Source: Planococcus maitriensis (GTDB lineage: Bacteria; Bacillota; Bacilli; Bacillales_A; Planococcaceae). From it: a DNA stretch of 64,000 nt. Made by a program: the position numbers and the translations under genes. The stretch is from positions 1 through 64,000 of the forward strand of contig NZ_QLZQ01000001.1 in NCBI RefSeq assembly GCF_003289925.1. The letters run 5' to 3'. This document shows positions 45,373 to 53,639 of this stretch, piece after piece (position 1 is the stretch's first letter; every line of letters starts with the position of its first letter). Below the pieces are notes generated by a model that saw nothing but the letters and a program-made list of their open reading frames with translations, searched no databases and was not told the origin of the DNA.

Positions 45373-45438
45373 TCATTTCAAATTTTTCATTATCATGAAA
45401 GCAACTAGAGTTACTACACCCACAAGTAAGAACCCCAT
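45373..45438 (-). CDS. Possible 21-residue membrane peptide
   Basis: MGFLLVGVVTLVAFMIMKNLK, one hydrophobic helix with a basic end, ending immediately before a perfect terminator. No ribosome site is visible, so support is weak. Confidence 0.2.
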   Translation of the reverse strand: MGFLLVGVVTLVAFMIMKNLK

Positions 45439-45481
45439 TGTTTAGAGGTGTTTTTCGCGTAGCTAGGTAAGCAATGAATTC

Positions 45482-46249
45482 TCACTTCTCCTTTAGCAAT
45501 GGTTCGGCAGGGCGCTTCAAAGTTTCAAGCATCTTGTGAATTTCCTCAATGACTGCTTGAGGGTTATCGATGTGAACGGCGTGTCCTGCGTTTTCAAGAA
45601 CGACGTGCCGGCTATTCGAACTTAAAGCTGCTAAATCTTTCTGGAAATCCATCCAATGGGCCCAAGATTCAGGGGTGTGGACAGGCTGGTTGCCGCCGGT
45701 AACGACAGTCAAGGGCATATCGCCGAGTGTTTTGTGTTTCCGTACTTGCTCCAAGCTTTCTTCGAAGTCTGCTAATGTGCCTTCTACCGCAAATTGCCTG
45801 AAATACTGCTTCTGGTTTGGGGGAGACAGCGCCGGGGCCATCAATTTGTTTTGATCTTCGTGGCAAGCGTCTAAGAGCAGCACGCCTGCCACTTCTTCAG
45901 GGTATAGACTGGCGTATAAACGGACGTTCAAGCCACCGAAAGAATGGCCGACTAAAATATAGGGCGGTTTTGCGTTCGCTTTTTGAAGCAGCAGCCGTAA
46001 ATTTTCAACGTTTTGCAGACTATGGCGCGGTCGGTCGTCGATGGTGCTTTTTCCGAGACCCGCCCGGTTGTACACGAGCATTCTGGAAAATGCAGAGACC
46101 TCCGCCTTAATCGGGTTCCAGCTTTTCGTTCTCCATCCATTGCCTGAATCAAAAACAATGACAGGACTCTCTTTGCTTTCACCGAGTTCTTCAAAGTAAA
46201 GCTGGATTCCTCCAATATCTATACACTGGCCTATCCATTGCTTTGTCAT
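45482..46249 (-). CDS. Alpha/beta hydrolase
   Basis: Protein of 255 residues with the nucleophile elbow GHSFGG (Ser near 105), an upstream oxyanion-side DSGNGW turn, the acid in a DAC/..GDMPLTVVTGG region and the catalytic His in ENAGHAVHIDNP near 232. Soluble, no signal. The fold covers esterases, lipases and C-C hydrolases; substrate cannot be told from sequence. AGGAAGAAC precedes ATG 46249; the ATG at 46267 lies within the ribosome site region. Confidence 0.9.
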   Translation of the reverse strand: MTKQWIGQCIDIGGIQLYFEELGESKESPVIVFDSGNGWRTKSWNPIKAEVSAFSRMLVYNRAGLGKSTIDDRPRHSLQNVENLRLLLQKANAKPPYILVGHSFGGLNVRLYASLYPEEVAGVLLLDACHEDQNKLMAPALSPPNQKQYFRQFAVEGTLADFEESLEQVRKHKTLGDMPLTVVTGGNQPVHTPESWAHWMDFQKDLAALSSNSRHVVLENAGHAVHIDNPQAVIEEIHKMLETLKRPAEPLLKEK

Positions 46250-46544
46250 GTTCTTCCTCCATTTCATTAGACAAGCTTCTAATTGCTGCTTAAAAATATT
46301 CTCTTAATTATACTACAATATTCTGTAAATTGATTGGATGTGTATACAAAAATTGGATATAGTAGAAAGGGATGAAATTCATTTACGAAGTTTTAAATTG
46401 GGCTTTCGATTACGAGTTTTAACAATACAGAAATCAAAAGTTTATAGCACTCACTTGTCGAAGATACTAGCCGCACTATTATGTAAGCGACGTTGAGAGA
46501 TCAAATTTAATGTTAAGTGGATTTAGAAAGGTAGATTATAAAAA

Positions 46545-47093
46545 ATGGTTGATATTAAAGGGAGAAAAATTGAGTTAATCGAAAATACAGCAGAGAGCTT
46601 AGATGAACTATATTTCTGGCGGTTTGAAGAAAAACAGCAGGAAGCAAAAAAGTGGAACGGGCCATATATTCCTGAAGAATACATCAGCAAAGAACAGCAC
46701 AGGGAAAAATGGCTCGACGATGAGGCGATTGCTGCGGGTGTTCCGACTTCCCTAACGATTAGGGCAGGCGAAAAAGTGATCGGTTATGTAGGTGCGTATT
46801 GGGTGGACGAAAACACCAATTGGCTCGAAACAGGAATCGTCATCTACGATAAAGATTACTGGAATGGCGGTTATGGCCGAGAAGCTTATACCTTATGGAT
46901 TGATTTTCTTTTCGAATCGACGGACCTTCACAGGCTTGGAATGTCGACCTGGTCAGGCAATGAAAGAATGATGAAAGTTGCCGAAAAGATTGGCATGAAA
47001 GAAGAGGCGCGCATCCGAAAAGCGCGAATGGTAGAAGGGCAGTACTTCGACGCCATCAAGATGGGGATGCTGCGAGAAGAATGGGAAAAGTAG
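46545..47093 (+). CDS. GNAT acetyltransferase, RimJ/RimL type
   Basis: Protein of 182 residues. ETGIVIYDKDYWNGGYGREAYTLWIDFLFE carries the acetyl-CoA binding loop (variant of Q/RxxGxG/A), followed by LHRLGMSTWSGNERMMKVAEKIGMKEEARIRKARMVEGQY, the classic RimL-type C-terminus. Probably N-acetylates a small molecule or protein N-terminus. AAAGG lies ahead of ATG 46545. Followed by a broken small membrane gene and a P-loop kinase on the same strand. Confidence 0.92.
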   Translation: MVDIKGRKIELIENTAESLDELYFWRFEEKQQEAKKWNGPYIPEEYISKEQHREKWLDDEAIAAGVPTSLTIRAGEKVIGYVGAYWVDENTNWLETGIVIYDKDYWNGGYGREAYTLWIDFLFESTDLHRLGMSTWSGNERMMKVAEKIGMKEEARIRKARMVEGQYFDAIKMGMLREEWEK

Positions 47094-47149
47094 GCGATGG
47101 ATTTCTTCAAACAGCCGATGCAAGGATATATTTTAAGAGGAGTGTTTCG

Positions 47150-47353
47150 TTGAACAAAAAAACTCATATATTTTTAGTCATTGCCCTAGCGCTCAACACG
47201 CTAAGATACGGCACTTATCTAATGGAAGGCGACGCAAACATCTATTAAATTATTATGTTTTTAGCCAATCTAATAGCTATGTTATTTGTCATTATCTCTA
47301 GAATGAACAAAAAAAGATCGGAAACTGATAGTTCCATAAGAGAGAGCCGGTGA
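47150..47353 (+). pseudogene. Small membrane protein gene with in-frame TAA
   Basis: AGAGGAG precedes TTG 47150. The frame reads MNKKTHIFLVIALALNTLRYGTYL..., stops at TAA 47246-47248 after 32 codons, then continues without other defects (IIMFLANLIAMLFVIISRMNKKR...) to TGA 47351-47353, which overlaps the next start codon (GTGA). The whole would be a 66-residue two-helix membrane protein. The preserved coupling overlap shows both halves belong to one gene. Nonsense mutation or sequence error are the likely explanations. Confidence 0.75.
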
Positions 47354-47886
47354 ACGAATTGAAAAAGCCTATTATTATAGCAATTACGGGTGTTTCAGGC
47401 GGTGGTAAAACCGCGCTCGTCACTCATTTGGCCAAGCATATCAATAATGCCGAAGCGCTGTTCTTTGATGATTATGACTTGCATGGACCGGAAGATGTAT
47501 TGGAGTGGGTCGACCGCGGCGCCGATTCTCATGAGTGGAATCTCGAGCCGTTTGTTGCTGATTTCGTGGAATTGCTGAAGCAACCGTTGGAATACATATT
47601 TTTAGACTATCCGTTTGCGTATCAACATACGCAAATGAAAGAATTTATTGATCTGGCTGTCTTCATTGAGACACCGCTCGATCTTGCCTTGGCCAGGCGG
47701 GTTAGTAGAGACTTTCAAAATAGTTCCGGAGAAGAAATAGTGGCACAAGTGAATCATTATGCAAGTCACGGAAGACGCGCTTATCTCAACATGATTGAAA
47801 CTATTCAGCCGGATTCTGATTTACTTGTAGATGGAACTTTAGCTGTCGAAGTTCTTGCAAATCAAATCATGAAGAGTGAAAAGTAA
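47350..47886 (+). CDS. P-loop kinase, uridine kinase-like
   Basis: Protein of 178 residues: Walker A GVSGGGKTAL (14-23), an acidic FFDDYDLHG segment, YIFLDYPFAY as strand with Asp, and RRVSRDFQNSSGEE as lid region. Resembles uridine kinase/phosphoribulokinase-type small-molecule kinases; the substrate is not determined. GTG start within the stop of the preceding broken gene, indicating translational coupling and therefore possible reduced expression if that gene is really interrupted. Confidence 0.85.
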   Translation: MNELKKPIIIAITGVSGGGKTALVTHLAKHINNAEALFFDDYDLHGPEDVLEWVDRGADSHEWNLEPFVADFVELLKQPLEYIFLDYPFAYQHTQMKEFIDLAVFIETPLDLALARRVSRDFQNSSGEEIVAQVNHYASHGRRAYLNMIETIQPDSDLLVDGTLAVEVLANQIMKSEK

Positions 47887-48217
47887 CTGTCGTAGACGCC
47901 GTTCGTGAACTACAAAATTAAGACGGTGAATGGAGAAAATTTTGAATTTATGTGTCACTGGATCATCGTAAGAACAGGCTGTCCATATTGATAGCGCATA
48001 CAATTTTTTGTGAACAAAAAGTCGAAATTTACAACAACACAAAAGCAGTTAAATGCCGTTCCCGCCGTTCCGGGGTTGAGGGCAACTGCCGGGTAAAAGT
48101 AAGCGTATTCCTGTTCTTGATCCGCATAAAATAGCCGAGCGGATATATTCATTCAACAGCCCGAAAGGCGTATAATCCTCCTTGCATAAAATACAGTATT
48201 TAAAAAGGAGAAGTAGG
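47887..48217. other. Intergenic region with probable promoter
   Basis: No gene seen. TATAAT at 48171-48176, with a weak -35 (TTCATT, 48148-48153, 17-bp spacer), probably serves the SLC13 transporter gene. Confidence 0.45.
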
Positions 48218-49642
48218 ATGAATACTCAAAAACAAGGAGAAGTGAACTGGAAGTTGCTCTTGATTTGTGTCGCCATTGGGGCGACTATCTGGTTCATTCC
48301 CGCACCTTCTGGATTGGAAACGGATGCCTGGCATTTGTTCAGTATCTTTGTGGCTACGATTGTGGCATTGGTGATCAAACCGATACCGATGGGAAGCACG
48401 GCGATTCTTGCGCTGACAATAATTGCGCTAACCCAAATTCTCACCTTGGAACAAACGTTAAGCGGATTTCAAAATACGACCATTTGGTTGATTGTCATCG
48501 CTTTTTTCATTTCCCGCGGATTTATCAAAACCGGCTTGGGGACACGGGTTTCTTACCTGTTTGTCCGGCTGTTCGGCAAGAAAACGCTCGGCTTGTCGTA
48601 TTCGATGCTGCTGAGTGATTTGATTTTGGCACCAGCTATGCCATCAAATACGGCACGGGCCGGCGGAATCATTTTCCCGATCATTCGCTCGCTTTCTGAA
48701 ACGTACGACTCGAGAGTTGGAGACGGCACAGAGCGGCGCATCGGGGCATTTTTGGTCAAGGTCTCTTTCCAAGGAGATATGATCACTTCGGCGATGTTCG
48801 TCACGGCTATGGCCGCAAACCCGCTCGCTGTCCAGATTACGCAAGAAATTACAGGAGAAACAATCACCTGGGGTGGTTGGGCACTTGCCGCATTAGTGCC
48901 TGGCTTGATCAGTTTAGCGCTCATTCCTTTTGTCATTTACAAATTGTACCCTCCTGAATTAAAGGAAACACCGGAAGCCTCTGCCATTGCGGTAGAGAAA
49001 TTGAAGGAAATGGGGCCGATGAAAAAAGAAGAACGCTATATGATCGGCGTCTTCGTCCTGCTGTTATCGCTCTGGATTTTTGGCGGAAACTTCGGCATCA
49101 GTGCGACGACCAGTGCGTTCGTCGGACTCTGTGTGCTGCTGCTCAGCGGCGTGTTGACCTGGTCGGATATCAAGAAAGAACAAGGTGCCTGGGATACGCT
49201 CGTCTGGTTCTCTGTACTTGTCATGATGGCGACATATTTGAACGAATTGGGCATGATTCCTTGGTTTAGCGATTTGATGGGGAATGCCGTTGGACAAATG
49301 TCGTGGATGATGACCTTGGTCATTTTGGCGATCGTCTATTTTTACTCTCATTATTTCTTTGCCAGCAACACGGCCCACGTCAGTGCGATGTATGCGGCGT
49401 TCTTGTCGGTCATTGTCGCTTCAGGTGCACCGCCGCTATTGTCAGCACTGATCCTCGCGTTCTTCTCGAACTTGTTCAGTTGCTTGACGCATTACGGCGC
49501 TGGCCCGGCTCCCGTCTTTTTCGGAAGCGGCTATGTCAGCCAAAAGAAATGGTGGAGCCTTGGGTTCATCATTTCCCTTATCCACATTGTGGTCTGGTTT
49601 GGCGCAGGCGGCCTATGGTGGAAAGCGCTTGGCCTTTGGTAA
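48218..49642 (+). CDS. SLC13/DASS family anion transporter (CitT/YflS type)
   Basis: Membrane protein of 474 residues, about 12 helices. Substrate motifs: APAMPSNTARAGGIIFPI (first SNT, near 160) and YSHYFFASNTAHVSAMYAAF (second SNT, near 385), as in the 2-oxoglutarate/malate and citrate/succinate antiporter branch (DiT1, CitT, B. subtilis YflS). It exchanges or imports di- or tricarboxylates. AAAGGAG lies before ATG 48218; a start at 48182 has no site. This is the second SLC13 protein in the window, of a different branch from that at 4694. Confidence 0.93.
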   Translation: MNTQKQGEVNWKLLLICVAIGATIWFIPAPSGLETDAWHLFSIFVATIVALVIKPIPMGSTAILALTIIALTQILTLEQTLSGFQNTTIWLIVIAFFISRGFIKTGLGTRVSYLFVRLFGKKTLGLSYSMLLSDLILAPAMPSNTARAGGIIFPIIRSLSETYDSRVGDGTERRIGAFLVKVSFQGDMITSAMFVTAMAANPLAVQITQEITGETITWGGWALAALVPGLISLALIPFVIYKLYPPELKETPEASAIAVEKLKEMGPMKKEERYMIGVFVLLLSLWIFGGNFGISATTSAFVGLCVLLLSGVLTWSDIKKEQGAWDTLVWFSVLVMMATYLNELGMIPWFSDLMGNAVGQMSWMMTLVILAIVYFYSHYFFASNTAHVSAMYAAFLSVIVASGAPPLLSALILAFFSNLFSCLTHYGAGPAPVFFGSGYVSQKKWWSLGFIISLIHIVVWFGAGGLWWKALGLW

Positions 49643-49697
49643 TAAAGAATAAATTTCTCGAACTTTTTTCTACTAACGATGACTTTGGAGGATATCG

Positions 49698-50045
49698 ATG
49701 GAGCACAAAATGAAACTTTACGAAGAACCTTTCCGGGCAATCCAGTCCGGAAAGAAAACGGTAGAAATCAGGCTATACGATCCAAAGAGACGAAAATTGA
49801 AAGAGGAAGACACAATAGAATTCACGCAACTGCCAGGCGAAGACGAAAAACTAACGGTGAAAATCACAAAGTTATGCACATATCCGACGTTTCGGGAAAT
49901 TTTTGAAGATATTCCTGCTGAGAAATTCGGAATTGTGGATAACAATATTGAAAAACGCGTTGAATCCATCCACACCCTCTATTCACCAGCGCGTGAACAA
50001 GAATGGGGCAGCTTGGCAATCGAAATCGAGCTGCTTTTCCCCTGA
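49698..50045 (+). CDS. ASCH domain protein
   Basis: Protein of 115 residues: MKLYEEPFRAIQSGKKTVEIRLYDPKRRKLKEEDTIEF is the typical ASCH start, with K and E/R residues lining a putative RNA-binding cleft in this PUA-like fold. Some family members are ribonucleases or act on modified cytidine; this protein is of the short DUF3850/YqfB-like kind. GGAGGAT precedes the ATG. Overlapping downstream reading suggests a two-gene unit with the next small membrane protein. Confidence 0.9.
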   Translation: MEHKMKLYEEPFRAIQSGKKTVEIRLYDPKRRKLKEEDTIEFTQLPGEDEKLTVKITKLCTYPTFREIFEDIPAEKFGIVDNNIEKRVESIHTLYSPAREQEWGSLAIEIELLFP

Positions 50046-50079
50046 AACGGTGGATAAACTGTTGAAGGAGCTGGAAGAA

Positions 50080-50259
50080 ATGACAAAAACCATAATTATG
50101 TTTTCCACAGGCTTAATAATGTTTATGGCAGGTATGTATATATCCACATACTTATCCACTTTTGCGGTGGCTGTTGGTACTGCGCTTGCTGTAGCAGGTG
50201 GGTGGTTTATGGGAAGCAGCGCCTTTTTCTTGCTGAAAACCCAAAAGAAGTCAAACTAG
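50080..50259 (+). CDS. Small membrane protein (59 aa)
   Basis: Two hydrophobic helices (about 3-22 and 25-50), glycine-rich, ending in a basic tail. GAAGGAG lies 9 bases before ATG 50080; a longer frame upstream overlaps the ASCH gene and has no site. 34 bp after the ASCH gene. No family recognised. Confidence 0.65.
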   Translation: MTKTIIMFSTGLIMFMAGMYISTYLSTFAVAVGTALAVAGGWFMGSSAFFLLKTQKKSN

Positions 50260-50301
50260 GATAATCGATTTAATTATAGGTGAGTTATGCACCTAAAAAG
50301 A

Positions 50302-50332
50302 AACGGAGCCGATCGACAAGATCAGCTCCGTT
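50302..50332. terminator. Bidirectional terminator
   Basis: AACGGAGCCGATC with GATCAGCTCCGTT (one mismatch); between convergent genes. Confidence 0.82.
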
Positions 50333-50346
50333 CTTTGTATTGTTTT

Positions 50347-51204
50347 TTATTTTGAAACCAGCTGTGCGAGGCCATCGTGGATCGGTGTTAGCGGACGTCC
50401 GAGCACTTGTTCAAAATCGCTGTTTGCGACTTCGAGCGAACCGTTGCGTATGCTTTCCTGGATGCCGACGACAATCGGGATGGCGAAGTCGGGCACGCCG
50501 GCACCTTTCATCACTTCTGCGTATTCTGCGTCGCTTACTTGCTGCACGGAAACTGGTTTATCCAGTACGTCACCAAGTGCCGAAGCCAGTTGTTCCTGTG
50601 TTAACAAGGGACCAGAAAGTTCGTAAGTTTTGTTTTCGTGGCCGCTGCCAGTCAATACGGCGACTGCTGCGTCGGCATAATCCTGCTGCAAAGCCCAGCC
50701 GACTTTTCCTTCCCCAGCCGAAGTGACCCAAGGCGCGCCTGCTTCTACAGCTTGAATGCTGCCCAGTTCATTTTCCAAATACCAATTATTGCGAAGGAAG
50801 ACATAAGGGATACCCGTTTTGATGATAGCGGCTTCTGTCGCTACGTGCGGCGGGGCCATCAGGTTTTGGCTTTCTGTTGCATTGGCGAGGCTCGTATAGG
50901 CGATAAATTTAACGCCTGCGCGCTCAGCGGCGTGAACCGCATTCTCGTGCTGGCGGATTCTCGTTTCGTTGTCGCCGTCGGTTGAAATGATCAGCAAGCG
51001 GTCGATTCCTTGAAAAGCTTGATCCAATGTTTCCGGAGAATCGAAATCACCGTGGCGAACGTCGACGCCTTGAGCGCGCAGGTCTTCAGCCTTTTCGGGA
51101 TTGCGGACACTTACGGCAAGATCGCTAGCAGGCACTTGTTTCAATAAAGATGCCACTACTTTGGAGCCCAGTTTTCCTGTTGCTCCTGTCACCAAAATTT
51201 TCAT
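50347..51204 (-). CDS. NAD(P)H-binding NmrA-like reductase (QorB type)
   Basis: Protein of 285 residues with VTGATGKLGSKVV (NADP-binding, 6-18), RNPEKAEDLRAQGVDVRHGDFDSPETL, YTSLANA and LRNNWYLEN, matching the atypical SDR group of E. coli YtfG/QorB, which reduces quinones with NADPH. AGGAGG lies before ATG 51204. Divergent from an Rrf2 regulator, the arrangement seen for redox- or electrophile-responsive reductases such as the B. subtilis ywnB-ywnA type pair. Confidence 0.93.
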   Translation of the reverse strand: MKILVTGATGKLGSKVVASLLKQVPASDLAVSVRNPEKAEDLRAQGVDVRHGDFDSPETLDQAFQGIDRLLIISTDGDNETRIRQHENAVHAAERAGVKFIAYTSLANATESQNLMAPPHVATEAAIIKTGIPYVFLRNNWYLENELGSIQAVEAGAPWVTSAGEGKVGWALQQDYADAAVAVLTGSGHENKTYELSGPLLTQEQLASALGDVLDKPVSVQQVSDAEYAEVMKGAGVPDFAIPIVVGIQESIRNGSLEVANSDFEQVLGRPLTPIHDGLAQLVSK

Positions 51205-51229
51205 CAATAATTCCTCCTGTTCATTCGTT

Positions 51230-51337
51230 CTTGTAACTGTGTTGATTACATGTTTAGTTTATTCACTTGTAACCAATTTGTCAACAGGTTGGATTTAATA
51301 TATTTTCGTCTCGAAATTTGTTACAATTACTTGTAAC
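51230..51337. promoter_or_regulatory. TTGTAAC repeats, candidate Rrf2 operators
   Basis: TTGTAAC occurs at 51231, 51268 and 51331. The last forms a perfect palindrome GTTACAA-TTAC-TTGTAAC (51320-51337). All lie between the divergent reductase and Rrf2 genes. Confidence 0.6.
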
Positions 51338-51391
51338 CGAAACAATTACATCATGTGAAATTCAACATAAATACACAATGGAGGGCTCAAC

Positions 51392-51826
51392 ATGTCAATC
51401 AGCAGTCGATTTGCCGTCGGAATCCATATACTGGCGTTAATTGATTTGAATAAAGAAACCGCCTCATCTTCCGAATTCATCGCGGGCAGCGTCAACACCA
51501 ATGCAGCGGTCATCAGAAAAATCATGGGAATGTTGAAAAAAGCAGGATTGATCGACGTGCAGCCAGGGGTGGCGGGCGCTAAACTTTCGAGAGAGTTATC
51601 GGAGATTACGCTGTTCGATATTTACAAGGCAGTGAACGTGGTCGAGGAGAATGAATTATTCAGCATCCACGACAAGCCGCATCCCGATTGCGTAGTCGGT
51701 AAAAACATCCAAAACACCATCGAGCCGATCTTCATGGCCGCCCAGTCGGCAATGGAAAAAGTGCTTCAGAACCTGACGCTCGAAGACATCGTAAAAGATA
51801 TTGAAGCGAAAGAACATATTAAGTGA
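51392..51826 (+). CDS. Rrf2-family transcriptional regulator (YwnA-like)
   Basis: Protein of 144 residues: winged helix at 1-80 (SSRFAVGIHILALIDL..SSEFIAGSVNTNAAVIRKIMGMLKKAGLIDV..GVAGAKLSR) then a long dimerisation helix. It keeps one Cys in the PDCVVG segment near 110 but not the three-cysteine cluster of iron-sulfur Rrf2 proteins, so thiol or other sensing is likely. GGAGGGC precedes the ATG. Likely represses the divergent NmrA-like reductase. Confidence 0.92.
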   Translation: MSISSRFAVGIHILALIDLNKETASSSEFIAGSVNTNAAVIRKIMGMLKKAGLIDVQPGVAGAKLSRELSEITLFDIYKAVNVVEENELFSIHDKPHPDCVVGKNIQNTIEPIFMAAQSAMEKVLQNLTLEDIVKDIEAKEHIK

Positions 51827-51855
51827 AAAAGACATTCCACGTGGATGTCTTTTTT
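51826..51855 (+). terminator. Terminator after the Rrf2 gene
   Basis: AAAAAGACATTCCAC with GTGGATGTCTTTTTT (one bulge). Confidence 0.85.
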
Positions 51856-51978
51856 AGTTAAAAAGTGTATAAAAGTTTTAGGTATGAAAAATTTAGTTGT
51901 GTTGAAGGGATTTTTCAAAGGTTATGATAATAATTAATAAAGAGACGATTTACTACAAAAACTGAAGGAGGATGAAAA

Positions 51979-52473
51979 ATGCCCCATCTCTATACAGATA
52001 GGTTAGAGTTGATGACTTTCACGACAGAAATGATGCAAGCCGCGACTTCGACTAGGGAGGAGCTGGAAGTAGCAACAGGCTATTCCGTAGCTAGTGGGTA
52101 TCCAAGTGAAACCTATAAAGAAATTCTTCCTTATAAAATTCAGCGCTACCGGCATTTCCCGGAGGAAAACGAATGGGAAGGGCTCATTATCCATAAGCAA
52201 GACCAGTGCGTCATCGGGGATATGGGCTTTCGGCGAAGCACCGACAATCCAAAAGAAATCGAATTGGGCTATAGCATCGTTCCCGCTTATGAAGGCTATG
52301 GTTATGCGACGGAAATGGCCGAAGCAATTATTGAGTGGGGGCTTAACTTAGAGGGAGTAGAGCGCATTATCGCGAGCTGCGACCCCAACAATGCGGCTTC
52401 GGCAAGGGTTTTGGAAAAAGCGGGTTTCACCAGTTTGGGTGAGCGTGAAGGGAAAATTTACTGGTCGACATGA
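51979..52473 (+). CDS. GNAT acetyltransferase (RimJ/RimL-like)
   Basis: Protein of 164 residues. ELGYSIVPAYEGYGYATEMAEAIIEWG is the acetyl-CoA loop, followed by RIIASCDPNNAASARVLEKAGF, a complete GNAT core. Starts MPHLYTDRLELM, typical of RimJ/RimL relatives. AAGGAGGATG precedes the ATG. First of three consecutive GNAT genes that share little sequence with one another, so not a recent duplication. Confidence 0.93.
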   Translation: MPHLYTDRLELMTFTTEMMQAATSTREELEVATGYSVASGYPSETYKEILPYKIQRYRHFPEENEWEGLIIHKQDQCVIGDMGFRRSTDNPKEIELGYSIVPAYEGYGYATEMAEAIIEWGLNLEGVERIIASCDPNNAASARVLEKAGFTSLGEREGKIYWST

Positions 52474-52503
52474 AGACCTTGGGAATGAAGAGGTGAATAG
52501 CGG

Positions 52504-52968
52504 ATGGACTATATTTTTCAAGCCATGACGCAGGAGCAAGCGGAGGATATTGCAGCAAGCTGGCGTTATCAAGGAGAGTATTCCTTTTATGACATGAACG
52601 CAGACCCGGAGGACTTAGAGGAGTTTTTGGATCCTGAAAAACGCGAGGGCGTATATTTTGTGGTTCTTTCCCAAAATGAAATCATCGGGTTTTACAGCTT
52701 TCAACAATCTGATAAAGATACGGTGGATATCGGGCTTGGAATGAAACCGGAGTTGACCGGTAAAGGCAACGGTGCGGCATTCTTGGCAGCAGGCTTGCAG
52801 TTTGCCGAAACAAGGTATCGCCCGAAGAACATAACTTTATCAGTAGCGGCGTTCAATACGCGGGCCATAAACTTATATGAAAAGCTTGGATTTAAAAAAG
52901 TGGCATCTTTCGTGCAGCCGACAAACGGGGGGCAGTACGATTTTGTGAGGATGAAACGTAATGAATAG
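52504..52968 (+). CDS. GNAT acetyltransferase
   Basis: Protein of 154 residues: VDIGLGMKPELTGKGNGAAFLAAGLQFA (acetyl-CoA loop) and LSVAAFNTRAINLYEKLGFKKV give a clear GNAT domain. Substrate unknown. GAAGAGGTGA lies before the ATG; 30 bp after the preceding GNAT gene, so probably cotranscribed. Confidence 0.93.
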   Translation: MDYIFQAMTQEQAEDIAASWRYQGEYSFYDMNADPEDLEEFLDPEKREGVYFVVLSQNEIIGFYSFQQSDKDTVDIGLGMKPELTGKGNGAAFLAAGLQFAETRYRPKNITLSVAAFNTRAINLYEKLGFKKVASFVQPTNGGQYDFVRMKRNE

Positions 52969-53033
52969 CGAATCATTGTTTTGCTAAACATGTATTTACG
53001 TTAAGCTATTCAAAATTTGAGAGGGAAATAATA

Positions 53034-53597
53034 ATGGGGAGCGTAGGATTGGTGCCGCACGATGACGCCTATTGCGAAGAAATTTTCAGGCTTTCTTCTA
53101 TGCCGGCTGTAAAAGATGCTTTAGGTTTACCGGATGGAACCCTGGAAGATACTATTCGTTTCAGCCAGCTGGTAAGGGAAGAAGAAAAGTCAGGAACGAG
53201 AGTACCGCGTGTGATTTTGGGGGAGCAAAACCAATTGGTCGGCTTAACCGACTTGATGTTTATCGATTACTCGAAGAATTCCTGCCATATCGGAACGTGG
53301 ATTGGCCAGGAATATTGGGGACAAGGGTTAAACGAAGCGTCTAAAGTCGCCATATTGAAAATTGCTTTTGGGGAGTTGGGATTGTCGCGTGTCTTCGCGG
53401 GGGCAAGAACGGTCAATATCCGTTCTCAAAAAGCGCAGGAAAAATTGCCTTTCATTAGCCTGCATGTGGAAACTGAATTCCCGGAAGAACATAAGGCGCT
53501 TGAGGACAAGGAAAAGCAAGCATGCGTCCTGCATGTTTTTCGGAAAGAGGATTTTGATGCATACCTCGCAGATAAAGAGAATCCGCACATGATATAG
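53034..53597 (+). CDS. GNAT acetyltransferase
   Basis: Protein of 187 residues. CHIGTWIGQEYWGQGLNEASKVAILKIAFGELGLSRVFAGARTVNIRSQKAQEKL is the GNAT core, with a QxxGxN form of the acetyl-CoA loop. The N-terminus GLVPHDDAYCEEIFRLS is of the Acetyltransf_3 type. GAGAGGGAAA precedes ATG 53034. Third of the GNAT run; ends at a terminator shared with the convergent metal exporter. Confidence 0.9.
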   Translation: MGSVGLVPHDDAYCEEIFRLSSMPAVKDALGLPDGTLEDTIRFSQLVREEEKSGTRVPRVILGEQNQLVGLTDLMFIDYSKNSCHIGTWIGQEYWGQGLNEASKVAILKIAFGELGLSRVFAGARTVNIRSQKAQEKLPFISLHVETEFPEEHKALEDKEKQACVLHVFRKEDFDAYLADKENPHMI

Positions 53598-53612
53598 AGA
53601 AAGGATGAACAC

Positions 53613-53639
53613 AAAAAAACCGGCGCTGCCGGTTTTTTT
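53613..53639. terminator. Bidirectional terminator
   Basis: ACCGGC-gct-GCCGGT stem with long A and T tracts on either side. Confidence 0.9.
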
